The translations under genes and the position numbers were made by a program. Shown here piece by piece: positions 22,313-29,730 of a stretch of 34,882 bases of DNA; position 1 is the stretch's first letter; each line of letters starts with the position of its first letter. The DNA comes from a virus, in the IMG/VR virus record IMGVR_UViG_3300017783_000095, positions 1 through 34,882 of that record; one strand, given 5' to 3'. The notes beneath the pieces were generated by a model, which saw only the letters and a program-made list of their open reading frames with translations, was not told the DNA's origin and ran no database searches.

Positions 22313-22743
22313 GTATAGAGTCAGATAAGGTTATTGTTGCTTTTAGTAAGACAGACCAGAAAGGATTCTGGAAATGGGCTATAGGAAAGCATATTAACTT
22401 CTCTCATTGCTGGGTAGTTTTTTATCAGGGTAACACAGATACATGGAATTGGCTTGAGTACAACAATTGCGGCTTAAAATTTATATCAAGGCGGGGAGAT
22501 GAGGCTACAGATATGATAGCTATACTTGTGGGAAACTGCACATGCATCGAGGTAACTCCCAAGAGAAGATACAGCAAGGTTCCCCAATACTTATGGCCTT
22601 GGCTTTATTGCGTTTCATTTTGTAAACATGCTATTGGTGTTTCAAAGCTCTCTGCTATAACGCCTTACCAATTGTATTGTGAATTGCTAAAGCGTGGTGG
22701 AAAAGAGATATTTACCGAATATAAGGAGAATTGTGATGGGTAG
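22309..22743 (+). CDS. Permuted papain-like (NlpC/P60-LRAT/YiiX type) hydrolase
   Basis: 144 residues, start overlapping the terL stop by 4 bases (ATGA). The order histidine first (FSHCWVVF, H33), polar residue next, cysteine last (CVSFCKHAIG, C101) matches circularly permuted NlpC/P60-type enzymes such as LRAT and YiiX, as does the closing ITPYQLYCELLKRGG. Such enzymes act on amide or ester bonds in cell wall or lipids. I recall similar genes beside terminase genes in other podoviruses. There is no signal peptide. The cysteine-histidine pairing is inferred from sequence order only. Confidence 0.6.
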   Translation: MSIESDKVIVAFSKTDQKGFWKWAIGKHINFSHCWVVFYQGNTDTWNWLEYNNCGLKFISRRGDEATDMIAILVGNCTCIEVTPKRRYSKVPQYLWPWLYCVSFCKHAIGVSKLSAITPYQLYCELLKRGGKEIFTEYKENCDG

Positions 22744-22993
22744 CATTTTTAAGACACCTAAGTACCGTCCTGATCCAGAGATGGAAAAGCAAAAGAAAGA
22801 GCTTGCAGATAAACTGGCTAAAGAAAAAGCTGATGCTGCAAGACGTAAAGCTGACAAAAATAATAGAATGAGGCTTAACCAAATAGGTTCTAATGCCCTC
22901 AAAGATGAAGATATGGAAAGCGGTATGGGCTTTAAGCCAAATAAATTAATGGGTGGCAAGTCAGGTTACGCAAATCCCCTTAATGGGAAGTAG
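22736..22993 (+). CDS. Small charged protein, probable minor virion component
   Basis: 85 residues from ATG 22736, chosen because AAGGAGAATTGTG precedes it; the frame is open 42 bases further up. The start MGSIFKTPKYRPDPEMEKQ is typical of short conserved podovirus proteins encoded next to the portal. A lysine/alanine/glutamate-rich helix (residues 15-45) is followed by a glycine-rich tail (GKSGYANPLNGK). It overlaps the end of the papain-like gene by 8 bases. Confidence 0.65.
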   Translation: MGSIFKTPKYRPDPEMEKQKKELADKLAKEKADAARRKADKNNRMRLNQIGSNALKDEDMESGMGFKPNKLMGGKSGYANPLNGK

Positions 22994-23001
22994 AGGTAAG
23001 T

Positions 23002-24582
23002 ATGTCCTACAACGATTCAGATGGGCAACCAGAACCTACGTCAGTAAAAGGCAGTGATGCTGAATACAAGTCTGTAATGGACAGGTATAAAAAGGCTAAG
23101 GGTCGCTGGCAAAGCTGGCAAGACGTATGGGAAGAAATATATGATTACGTTCTTCCTCATCGGGAAAGCTTTTTTCAAGAGTTCAGTGGGCAAAGGCGTA
23201 CTGAAAATATTTACGATGAAACTGCTGTTGTGGGTTTGCCTAAGTTTGCTAGTAGGCTACAACTTGGCTTCTTTCCTCCGAATGGTCGAGCCTTCAGACT
23301 CGCCCCTGGCCCTGAGTTTCCAAAAGAAGCAATTACAAAAGACGTTTTAGCTGAATTAGATTCAGTTACAGAAATGATTCATGAAGGTCTGAGAAACTCA
23401 AACTTTAATTCAGAGTTTCACGAAGGGCTTCAGGACTTAGGCATAGGAACAATGAATCTTCTTGTAAAGCCTGGAAGGTTTAATGGAGATTTAGAATTTA
23501 CTTCTGTTCCTATGACTCACCTTGCACTAAACGCTGGCGGCACTGATGCTGTTAGTGATTGGTTTAGGTGGATGCCTGAGTGTGATTTGACTGAGGTGAA
23601 GCATAGATTTCCTCAATCTAAATTTACTAAAGAAATGACAGACGCTCATAAGCGTGACCCAAAGCGTAAAACTAAAATTATTGAGGCTACTGTTTACGAC
23701 CAGAAAAATAAGTTTAAGGATGAGTGGACTTATTATATTATTTCAGAGACAGACAAAGCTATCTTGTTTAGTTCAGTTCTTAAGTCTAGGGCTGAGTTAC
23801 CTTGGATTACTACACGCTGGTCTAAATCTGGTTTTGAAGTTTGGGGTCGTGGCCCTGTTCTACAAGCTATGCCAGCAATTAAAACCCTTAACCTTACAGT
23901 CCAGCTTATTCTTGAAAACGCTGAAATGGCTATTGCTGGTAGCTATGTTTATGATGATGATGGAGTTTTTAATCCTGACAACATTACTATTCAGCCCGGC
24001 ACTTTCATACCAAGAAGCCCCGGTTCTCAGATAACTACATTGGGTTCTGCTGGCCGTTTTGATGTGGCTCAACTTGTTCTTGATGATATGCGTAGAAATG
24101 TACGCAAAGCTATGTTTATTGATGAGCTTGATACTAGACAAGCAAAGACACCGTTATCTGCTACAGAGGTATCTGAGCGTTTAGCTGATGTAGCTAGAGA
24201 TATGGGTGCTGTTGCTGGTCGTATGCAGAAGGAGTTTTTAACTCCTCTTGTTGAAAGAATAATTGGGATCTATACAGCCCAAGGTATTATTGAAATGCCA
24301 AAGGTTGATGGTAGGCAAATTCGTGTTGTGCCAGTATCTCCGCTTTTAAGAGCGCAAGATCAACAAGACGTTGCTGACTTTGTAAGATTTCAACAGACCG
24401 CTGCACAAACATTTGGCGCAGAGTTTACTCCGACTTTATATAATCAAGACGAGGTTATTAAGTTTTTGGCTTCAAAGTTTGGGATACCAGAGGAATTGCT
24501 AGCTGACCCAGCTGAGAAGAAAGAGAACATAAACCAGTTAGCTCAATTAGCACAACAACAAGGGATGATGGGTGGTGGTTAA
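23002..24582 (+). CDS. Portal (head-tail connector) protein
   Basis: 526 residues, T7 gp8-like in size and segments: WQDVWEEIYDYVLPHRESFF near residue 40, YDETAVVGLPKFASRLQLGF then FPPNGRAFRL near 85, HEGLQDLGIGTMNLLVKPG, WGRGPVLQAMPAIKTLNLTV and the late TPLSATEVSERLADVARDMG. Twelve copies are expected at one vertex, binding TerL during packaging and the adaptor afterwards. A weak GAGG lies upstream of ATG 23002. The C-terminus is glutamine- and glycine-rich (QLAQLAQQQGMMGGG), as in many portals. Confidence 0.93.
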   Translation: MSYNDSDGQPEPTSVKGSDAEYKSVMDRYKKAKGRWQSWQDVWEEIYDYVLPHRESFFQEFSGQRRTENIYDETAVVGLPKFASRLQLGFFPPNGRAFRLAPGPEFPKEAITKDVLAELDSVTEMIHEGLRNSNFNSEFHEGLQDLGIGTMNLLVKPGRFNGDLEFTSVPMTHLALNAGGTDAVSDWFRWMPECDLTEVKHRFPQSKFTKEMTDAHKRDPKRKTKIIEATVYDQKNKFKDEWTYYIISETDKAILFSSVLKSRAELPWITTRWSKSGFEVWGRGPVLQAMPAIKTLNLTVQLILENAEMAIAGSYVYDDDGVFNPDNITIQPGTFIPRSPGSQITTLGSAGRFDVAQLVLDDMRRNVRKAMFIDELDTRQAKTPLSATEVSERLADVARDMGAVAGRMQKEFLTPLVERIIGIYTAQGIIEMPKVDGRQIRVVPVSPLLRAQDQQDVADFVRFQQTAAQTFGAEFTPTLYNQDEVIKFLASKFGIPEELLADPAEKKENINQLAQLAQQQGMMGGG

Positions 24583-24843
24583 ATGGATAGAAAAACTAGG
24601 GGAGAAATCTCTGTTGATGGCAGGGGATATACTCGTGACATTGAAGCTGACCTTAATTCTAAGGCCTATGCTTTATTTGGTTCAGGTGTTGGAAAAACTT
24701 TCCTACAGTACCTTGAGGGCATTACAACGAACAGTATCCACCCTGCAGGAACAAATATCGAAACACTAGCCCATGCTGAGGGGTCTAGATGGGTTGTTGG
24801 TATAATAAAGGCTAGGTGCGAGAAAGGACGTAAAAGTGGCTAA
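24583..24843 (+). CDS. Small Bbp19-like protein next to portal
   Basis: 86 residues beginning directly after the portal stop. The pattern of a short acidic start, ALFGSGVGKTFLQYLEGITT, a small loop, and HAEGSRWVVGIIKARCEKG resembles the Bbp19-type proteins encoded beside portals in BPP-1-like podoviruses, where an aspartate/glutamate precedes G-R-R-x-V-V-x-x-I. Its function is unknown; a packaging or portal-assembly role is inferred from synteny. Confidence 0.6.
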   Translation: MDRKTRGEISVDGRGYTRDIEADLNSKAYALFGSGVGKTFLQYLEGITTNSIHPAGTNIETLAHAEGSRWVVGIIKARCEKGRKSG

Positions 24844-24973
24844 ACCAGTAAACAAAGCTCTTTACGCAAGGGTAAAGGCAATGGTTAAGAAGCGTGTAAA
24901 AAAGTGGCCTAGTGCATATGCAAGTGGTCAGGTTGTACAAGAATATAAGCGTAGGGGTGGTAAGTACACATGA
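24836..24973 (+). CDS. Very small basic protein (45 aa)
   Basis: A GTG start with AAGGACGTAAAA upstream, overlapping the previous stop by 8 bases and the next start by 4. The product (MAKPVNKALYARVKAMVKKR, then KKWPSAYASGQVVQEYKRRG) has 13 lysines or arginines. The phrase W-P-S-A-Y-A-S-G-x-V-V is conserved, as I recall, in tiny phage proteins encoded near virion genes. It may neutralise DNA charge in the capsid or bind the scaffold; that is conjecture. Confidence 0.7.
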   Translation: MAKPVNKALYARVKAMVKKRVKKWPSAYASGQVVQEYKRRGGKYT

Positions 24974-25203
24974 GCCTGACTAAATGGTTCAATGAAGATT
25001 GGCGTGATATATCCAGTAAGGACTCTAGCGGTAAACATCCTAAGTGTGGACGCAAAATGGGTGATGGTCGAGGATACCCAAAATGTGTACCAGCTAGCAA
25101 AGCTAATAGTATGAGCAAGAAAGATAAAGCAAAGGCAGTAGCACGAAAGAGAGCTACTAATCCTAGTGGTGGGGGGAAGAAGCCGACTTATGCAAGAACA
25201 TGA
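24970..25203 (+). CDS. DUF5872-type small basic protein
   Basis: 77 residues, start overlapping the previous stop (ATGA). MSLTKWFNEDWRDIS at the start, GKHPKCGRKMGDGRGYPKCV in the middle, and SMSKKDKAKAVARKRA match the DUF5872 pattern from memory. Two cysteines (26 and 39) flank the glycine-rich turn, perhaps a half zinc site. Function is unknown, and the gene sits with other tiny basic genes between portal and scaffold. Confidence 0.7.
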   Translation: MSLTKWFNEDWRDISSKDSSGKHPKCGRKMGDGRGYPKCVPASKANSMSKKDKAKAVARKRATNPSGGGKKPTYART

Positions 25204-25750
25204 TGAACTTGATGTATTTGCCACATGGTATAATGAAAATTGCGATTTGCTACACTATGTTCCGCTTGAGAACGCAGTTACATGCAAGTCTGGGGCTTGG
25301 AGTGTGAGAATGTTTCTTCACGATAAGTTTCAAGTCCAGATGTGGGTAATACCGCCAAACTTTATTATACCAGAGCATACCCACCCAGATGTAGACAGCT
25401 ACGAGGTTTATGTTGGTGGTCAGATAATGTTTAGCCACAGTGGTAAGTGGGTGGTAGAAGAAAAAGACGTTAAACAGCCTGTTAATGGCGATTTAAGCCC
25501 GCTTAGAGGCAGTATGATTAGGGTTAAGCCCAATGATAAGCATGGGGGTTGTTTCGGGCCTTCTGGTGGTGTTTTCTTATCAATCCAACATTGGCTTAAT
25601 AATGTTGACCCAAGCTGTGTTTCCAACAACTACGATGGAGTAGGATTGGATAAAGACCATAAAGCTGAAGCTGGGAAAATAACTTACAAAGAATTAACGT
25701 GGAAAGATGCGGCTACTTTGGAGGATGTAGCCCCTTTTTGGGAGAATTAA
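25190..25750 (+). CDS. Cupin-fold protein in the head gene cluster
   Basis: 186 residues from ATG 25190; an upstream in-frame GTG (25166) is less likely because it lies deep in the preceding gene. The metal site of cupins is visible: FIIPEHTHPDVDSYEVYVGG with H63, H65 and E72, then PNDKHGGCFG with H118. Aromatic residues surround both. It could be a small-molecule enzyme or a structural jelly-roll that kept its metal ligands. All four ligands are intact, which favours activity or a real metal role. It lies in a late morphogenesis operon, overlapping the DUF5872-type gene by 14 bases. Confidence 0.65.
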   Translation: MQEHDELDVFATWYNENCDLLHYVPLENAVTCKSGAWSVRMFLHDKFQVQMWVIPPNFIIPEHTHPDVDSYEVYVGGQIMFSHSGKWVVEEKDVKQPVNGDLSPLRGSMIRVKPNDKHGGCFGPSGGVFLSIQHWLNNVDPSCVSNNYDGVGLDKDHKAEAGKITYKELTWKDAATLEDVAPFWEN

Positions 25751-26023
25751 ATGGCAAAGACACCAGCTTGGCAACGTAAAGAAGGCCAGAATAAAGAAGG
25801 CGGTCTAAACGCTAAAGGTAGAGCAAGCTACAACCGCAAAACTGGTGGGAAATTAAAACCGCCTGTTTCAGCTAAACAGGCAAAAAAGAGCAAGAAGTCT
25901 GCCGCAAGGCGAAAGAGCTTCTGTGCCAGAATGAAGGGCATGAAGAAAAAATTAACTTCTGCCAAAACACGCAACGACCCGAATAGCCGTATTAATAAGG
26001 CACTTCGGAAATGGGATTGTTAG
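25751..26023 (+). CDS. DUF6321-type small basic protein
   Basis: 90 residues beginning right after the cupin stop. The segments KTPAWQRKEGQNKEGGLNAK, RASYNRKTGGKLKPPVS, RRKSFCARMKGMKKKLTSAK and the end NKALRKWDC follow the DUF6321 pattern almost throughout. It is extremely basic (about one residue in three is lysine or arginine), so it may bind DNA inside the head. Function is not known. Confidence 0.75.
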   Translation: MAKTPAWQRKEGQNKEGGLNAKGRASYNRKTGGKLKPPVSAKQAKKSKKSAARRKSFCARMKGMKKKLTSAKTRNDPNSRINKALRKWDC

Positions 26024-26032
26024 GAGGATATA

Positions 26033-26815
26033 ATGTCTCAAGAAGCATTGGCTGAAAACCAAGAAGTAGAATCACCAGAAGCGCAGACTACAGATAGTTT
26101 TGTAGATTCTGGTCAGGAAGCTATGGAAAGCCAAAATGGTGAAATGGAACGTCCAGATTGGCTTCCACAGAAATTTGAAACGCCTGAGCAAATGGCTCAT
26201 TCTTATGGTGAGCTTGAGCGTTCTTTTCATTCAAGGCGTGATGAAATCAAAAATGAAGTAATGAATGAGCTTTCTTCAGAGCATGATGCGGAAGTTCCAG
26301 ATAATCCTGGCGATTATGAAATGACTATATCGGCTGAAGGTGAGCAGATAGAGCTTCCCGAAACGCCTATGACTAACTGGTTTCGTGAAAAGGCTCATCA
26401 GTTTGGCATGGGTCAAGACCAATTCAATGAGATTGTATCTGAATACATGAACGTTGAAGCTATGAGCGGGCCTTCGTGGGAAGATGAATCTGCAATTCTT
26501 GGGGAATACGCAGACATGCGATTAGACCGTGTTGCCTCTTGGGCTAAGTCAAGTTTGAGCGACCAAGCATATAATGTGTTTTCTTCTATTCCCGCCTCTG
26601 CTGCAATGGTTCAGACTTTTGAAGAACTCATGGAACTTAATGGTCAGCCTCAGTTTAACATGATGGATAGTGGTGGTTTCCAAGAAGAAATATCAGCAGA
26701 CGATTTGCGTAATATGCAAAACGATCCTCGTTATTGGAAAGAAAAAGACCCAGCATTTATCCAAAAGGTTCGTGCTGGTTTTAATAATCTTGCTCAGAAA
26801 AAGCATGGCAGATAG
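26033..26815 (+). CDS. Capsid scaffolding protein
   Basis: 260 residues behind a strong GGAGG, directly upstream of the capsid gene, the usual place for a scaffold. Acidic N-terminus (QEALAENQEVESPEAQTTDS), the T7 gp9-like RPDWLPQKFETPEQMAHSYG near residue 45, helices in the middle, and a basic C-terminus (FIQKVRAGFNNLAQKKHGR), which would contact coat subunits. It is expected to guide prohead assembly and then leave. Confidence 0.85.
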   Translation: MSQEALAENQEVESPEAQTTDSFVDSGQEAMESQNGEMERPDWLPQKFETPEQMAHSYGELERSFHSRRDEIKNEVMNELSSEHDAEVPDNPGDYEMTISAEGEQIELPETPMTNWFREKAHQFGMGQDQFNEIVSEYMNVEAMSGPSWEDESAILGEYADMRLDRVASWAKSSLSDQAYNVFSSIPASAAMVQTFEELMELNGQPQFNMMDSGGFQEEISADDLRNMQNDPRYWKEKDPAFIQKVRAGFNNLAQKKHGR

Positions 26816-26961
26816 TAATGTGAATATCATTATCTGTTAGTTTTGATGTAGTTTGATAATGCAGGACGGCCTGATGTGTAGAGGATAACTTTTTACGAAG
26901 CCCTTGAAACTGATGATAACCAGAGAGCGTTAAATGTAAACTTTGTTTAGGAGACTTAAAG
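26816..26961 (+). promoter_or_regulatory. Leader of the major capsid gene
   Basis: The 146 bases between scaffold and capsid are the longest gap inside the rightward block from 20119 on. They are AT-rich with GATAAT (26855-26860) and end in a good ribosome site (TAGGAGACTTAAAG). No strong -35 is visible at normal spacing. The gap probably provides extra capsid mRNA or a stabilising leader. Confidence 0.3.
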
Positions 26962-27801
26962 ATGGCAGTACCATCAATTAGCACCTCCTTTATCGAGGAG
27001 TTTGAATCTGGCGTTCACATGGCGTATCAGCGCATGGGTTCTAAGCTCCGTAACACGATTCGTAATCGTTCTGGCGTAAAGAATAAAACTACGTTCCAGA
27101 AAATCGGTAAAGGATTTGCAACTACAAAAGCCCGTCACGGGGCAGTTGCGCCTATGAACCTTGATCACACAAATGTAAATGTAACCCTTGAGGATTACTT
27201 TGCAGGCGAGTGGATTGATGATCTAGACCAGTTACGCATTAACCATGATGAGATGTTGGTTGCTCAACAATCTGGTGCTTACGCACTAGGTCGTAAGACC
27301 GATGATCTTATTCTTGGTGCGATGACAACGACTACATCAGCACATGATGAAACAACCAATGGCATTACATTGGCTTGGTCATTAGAGTTGATGGAAAAAT
27401 TCGGTAACAATAATGTTCCTGATGATGGTCGTCGTTTTGTTGCTGTTGGCTGGGAACAGTGGTCACAGTTAATGGGCATTGACCAGTTTAGCCGTGCTGA
27501 GTATGTGGGCGAAGAAAACCTTCCCTTCACTACTGGCATGACTGCAAAACAATGGCTTGGCTTTATGTGGTTTCCGCATAGTGGTTTGACAGAAACAGAT
27601 GGTTCGGGCGCTGCTGGCACAACCCACCGTGAATGTTTTGCTTACCATGCTGATGCAATTGCACATGCTATTGGTCAAGATGTTTCATCAAACATGCAGT
27701 ACCATAACGATAAAGACAGCTACTTTGTGCTGAATAAGATGCAGATGAACTCTGTTCTTATTGACGCAGAAGGTGTCTTTGAACTTGAGCTAAAGAAATA
27801 A
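26962..27801 (+). CDS. Major capsid protein
   Basis: 279 residues, short for an HK97-fold coat but normal for this podovirus group (Phage_capsid_2-like). Order of segments: FIEEFESGVHMAYQRMGSKL at the N-terminus, HGAVAPMNLDHTNVNVTLED (the E-loop to P-domain strand), then YALGRKTDDLILGAM, a long helix LAWSLELMEKFG, VAVGWEQWSQLMG and the late AIAHAIGQDV. No N-terminal cleavage region is evident. It follows the scaffold gene, and codon choice and ribosome site suggest high expression. Confidence 0.88.
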   Translation: MAVPSISTSFIEEFESGVHMAYQRMGSKLRNTIRNRSGVKNKTTFQKIGKGFATTKARHGAVAPMNLDHTNVNVTLEDYFAGEWIDDLDQLRINHDEMLVAQQSGAYALGRKTDDLILGAMTTTTSAHDETTNGITLAWSLELMEKFGNNNVPDDGRRFVAVGWEQWSQLMGIDQFSRAEYVGEENLPFTTGMTAKQWLGFMWFPHSGLTETDGSGAAGTTHRECFAYHADAIAHAIGQDVSSNMQYHNDKDSYFVLNKMQMNSVLIDAEGVFELELKK

Positions 27802-27811
27802 GGAGAAAGAT

Positions 27812-28084
27812 ATGGCTTTTACATCAGCATCATTTTCCTTGGTAGCTTACTCAGGTAACGGCTTCCACTTGTGGCATTACAAGAGTGCCGATACTGCGGC
27901 AGATATTGATACAGCTGGATACTTCAATAACGTATCTAGTGAAGTCAATGTTGGCGACATTATCATGGCTCATGTTGACACAGGCGGTACAGCCGCATTT
28001 GGTATGTTTGTCGTTAATTCTAATGCCTCTGGTGTGGTCGATGTTGCTAACATCACTGCTATTGGCGGCACAGATAGCGACTAA
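27812..28084 (+). CDS. Probable capsid decoration (cement) protein
   Basis: 90 residues behind AAGGAGAAAGAT, 10 bases after the capsid stop. It is almost all beta strand: FTSASFSLVAYSGNGFHLWH, DTAGYFNNVSSEVNVGDIIM, then FGMFVVNSNASGVVDVANIT. Short beta proteins in this position commonly trim the capsid surface. I recall near relatives (…LWHY…TVDTAGYF…NVGD…) throughout marine phages. The role is inferred from position and composition. Confidence 0.65.
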   Translation: MAFTSASFSLVAYSGNGFHLWHYKSADTAADIDTAGYFNNVSSEVNVGDIIMAHVDTGGTAAFGMFVVNSNASGVVDVANITAIGGTDSD

Positions 28085-28200
28085 TGGCTACTAAGCGTAC
28101 AACAAAGAAGGTGGCGGTCAAAAAGGCCGCCCCTTCACCATCCAATACGTTGAAAACAACAAAGTTGGTATGGGTAACAGGAAAGAAAACAAATGGCTGA
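28084..28200 (+). CDS. Very small basic protein (38 aa)
   Basis: ATG overlaps the previous stop by one base (CTAATG). Product MATKRTTKKVAVKKAAPSPS followed by NTLKTTKLVWVTGKKTNG; ten lysines and one arginine in 38 residues. A histone-tail-like composition suggests DNA binding. Coupled overlap on both sides supports translation, but nothing identifies the function. Confidence 0.6.
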   Translation: MATKRTTKKVAVKKAAPSPSNTLKTTKLVWVTGKKTNG

Positions 28201-28312
28201 TTTTAAGACTTGCCCTGGTTGTCCTTCTCCTAAAGCTTGTAAAGGTGCAAAAAAATGCCTTAACAGAAACAAGGGTGGAAAGACAAAAGGCATGGGGGGT
28301 AAATACAAGTAA
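28193..28312 (+). CDS. Very small cysteine-rich basic protein (39 aa)
   Basis: Starts inside the previous gene (8-base overlap) and its stop overlaps the next start. MADFKTCPGCPSPKACKGAK carries four cysteines in all (C7, C10, C16, C22) in a C-x2-C-x5-C-x5-C pattern, a possible zinc knuckle, followed by a glycine-lysine tail (NKGGKTKGMGGKYK). Similar mini-proteins recur next to capsid genes in marine phages as far as I recall. Confidence 0.65.
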   Translation: MADFKTCPGCPSPKACKGAKKCLNRNKGGKTKGMGGKYK

Positions 28313-28632
28313 TGCCTACTACTAAAGACGGCAAACAATTTCCTTATACAGCAGACGGTATTCTTGCGGCTAAACGCCATGAAGAATATTTGCGTAAATC
28401 TAACGACCAAAGGACTATGGATAATAGTACTAATGGCGAAAAGACAGATAAGGATAAGTTGCCGCCTTATGTAAAGCCAAGGCATCTCGACCCCAACCAT
28501 CCAATGAATCAGGAAGGGCCTCCTAAAGAACAGGAGACTCAACCAGAAGAACAGCAACCTCCGCAACAATACGCTTCGGCAGAGAAAAAGAAACCCGCTA
28601 AGAAAAAGCCAAACCCTAGCATGTATGGGTAG
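28312..28632 (+). CDS. Hypothetical proline/lysine-rich protein
   Basis: 106 residues; the first 35 look folded (QFPYTADGILAAKRHEEYLR), the rest is disordered, with proline, glutamine and glutamate stretches and a KKKPAKKKPNPSMYG end. It lies between the capsid and adaptor genes and could be a head-completion accessory. No domain recognised. Confidence 0.6.
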   Translation: MPTTKDGKQFPYTADGILAAKRHEEYLRKSNDQRTMDNSTNGEKTDKDKLPPYVKPRHLDPNHPMNQEGPPKEQETQPEEQQPPQQYASAEKKKPAKKKPNPSMYG

Positions 28633-28636
28633 TTAA

Positions 28637-29257
28637 ATGCCAAATACCGCAAGTACAGATATTGAAATTGCACAAAGGGCTATGGTTCTAATAGGGCTAG
28701 AGCCTTTAACTTCATTTACAGACCAAACTGATGAAGCGCTAGTTGCTAACACAGTCTTTGAGGATGTTGTTGAAGATTGTTTTGCACAACATAACTGGAA
28801 CTTTGCCACAGGTCAGCAAAAGCTTGCTCGTCTTGCAAGTACTCCTGTTGATATTTGGGATGCTGCCTATGCTATGCCTACAAATCCCAAAGTACTCCAA
28901 GTTAATACTGTTACTATCGATGATTCTCCTCAGCAGTATGATATTTATGAACGTTATATTTATATAAATGCTGGCACTAACGATGATGTGGTTCTTAACT
29001 ACATCTTTCGTGTTGATACTCAGTACTGGCCTCCAGCATTTGCATTATGGGTTATCTATCGCATGGCCTCTGTTTTGGCTTTGTCTGTCACAAGAAAAGC
29101 GGATGTTGCTAATTCTTATGTAACTTTGTCTGAACAGCAATTTCGTAGAGCTAAAGCTAGAGATTCTCAGCAAGTAACAACACAGTCATTGCGTTTATCT
29201 AGATACCATAGAGCTAGACTTGGAAATGGCATCTACCAAAGAATTGAAGGTACATAA
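28637..29257 (+). CDS. Tail tube adaptor protein (T7 gp11-like)
   Basis: 206 residues with the typical start of this family, IEIAQRAMVLIGLEPLTSF, then VFEDVVEDCFAQHNWNFAT (the C-x-x-x-W-x-F-A core), WPPAFALWVIYRMASVLALS in the middle and a basic C-terminus. It forms the ring between portal and nozzle. It starts 4 bases after the previous stop and its own stop overlaps the next start by one base. Confidence 0.85.
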   Translation: MPNTASTDIEIAQRAMVLIGLEPLTSFTDQTDEALVANTVFEDVVEDCFAQHNWNFATGQQKLARLASTPVDIWDAAYAMPTNPKVLQVNTVTIDDSPQQYDIYERYIYINAGTNDDVVLNYIFRVDTQYWPPAFALWVIYRMASVLALSVTRKADVANSYVTLSEQQFRRAKARDSQQVTTQSLRLSRYHRARLGNGIYQRIEGT

Positions 29258-29727
29258 TGGATAAATATGAAAAAACTGCTGGCGTAGCTATCATGGGTAT
29301 AACTGCTGGAACTGGTGCTGGAATTGTTGGCGCAGAAGCAGTTAGGCAACACGTTAAAGATAAACCAATGCGTGAACGTGCAAAGCGACAAGCTGCTAAA
29401 CAAAAGCAAGCCGCAACAAAAAGCCAAGCACAAGCTAGGCAAATGGCTCAAGAAGAAAGAGCAAGACTTAGGAATATCCCTAATCAGCATTTAACTAAAC
29501 CAGAGCAGCAATTAAAAGCTGATAAGATATCAGAGCAGAATAGAGTTATTAAAGATAATAGCCCATCTAGAGTAAAAAGCATGGCTTCTAAAGGTTTGAA
29601 GGTTGGTAGGGTATTAAGCCCTTTTGGTGTAATTGCTTCTATTCTTACACCCACAACTGTTGCTAATGCTGAGTTAACACAGGCAGACCGTATGGCAGAA
29701 GAAGCAAAACGGCAAAGACGAGACTAA
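29257..29727 (+). CDS. Membrane-segment, lysine/alanine-rich virion protein
   Basis: 156 residues. A glycine-alanine hydrophobic segment at about 8-28 (VAIMGITAGTGAGIVGAEAV) is followed by a long lysine/arginine/glutamine/alanine-rich helix (35-75), and a second mildly hydrophobic part near 115-135 (GRVLSPFGVIASILTPTTVA). Placed between adaptor and nozzle genes it may be a small ejection or tail component. A site complementary to the small-RNA candidate lies near its 3' end (29650-29666). Confidence 0.6.
   Translation: MDKYEKTAGVAIMGITAGTGAGIVGAEAVRQHVKDKPMRERAKRQAAKQKQAATKSQAQARQMAQEERARLRNIPNQHLTKPEQQLKADKISEQNRVIKDNSPSRVKSMASKGLKVGRVLSPFGVIASILTPTTVANAELTQADRMAEEAKRQRRD
29650..29666 (+). 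repeat. Small-RNA-complementary site 3
   Basis: CCCACAACTGTTGCTAA, in frame as P-T-T-V-A-N. As RNA it pairs with 10462-10478 at 17 consecutive positions, two of them G-U. Its first 16 bases are identical to 22229-22244 in terL. Confidence 0.6.
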
Positions 29728-29730
29728 TGT

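Noticed and set aside
28135-28569. Minus-strand frame with leucine/phenylalanine-rich product
   Set aside because: Complement of lysine-rich late genes; the hydrophobicity is a by-product of AAA/AAG codons opposite.
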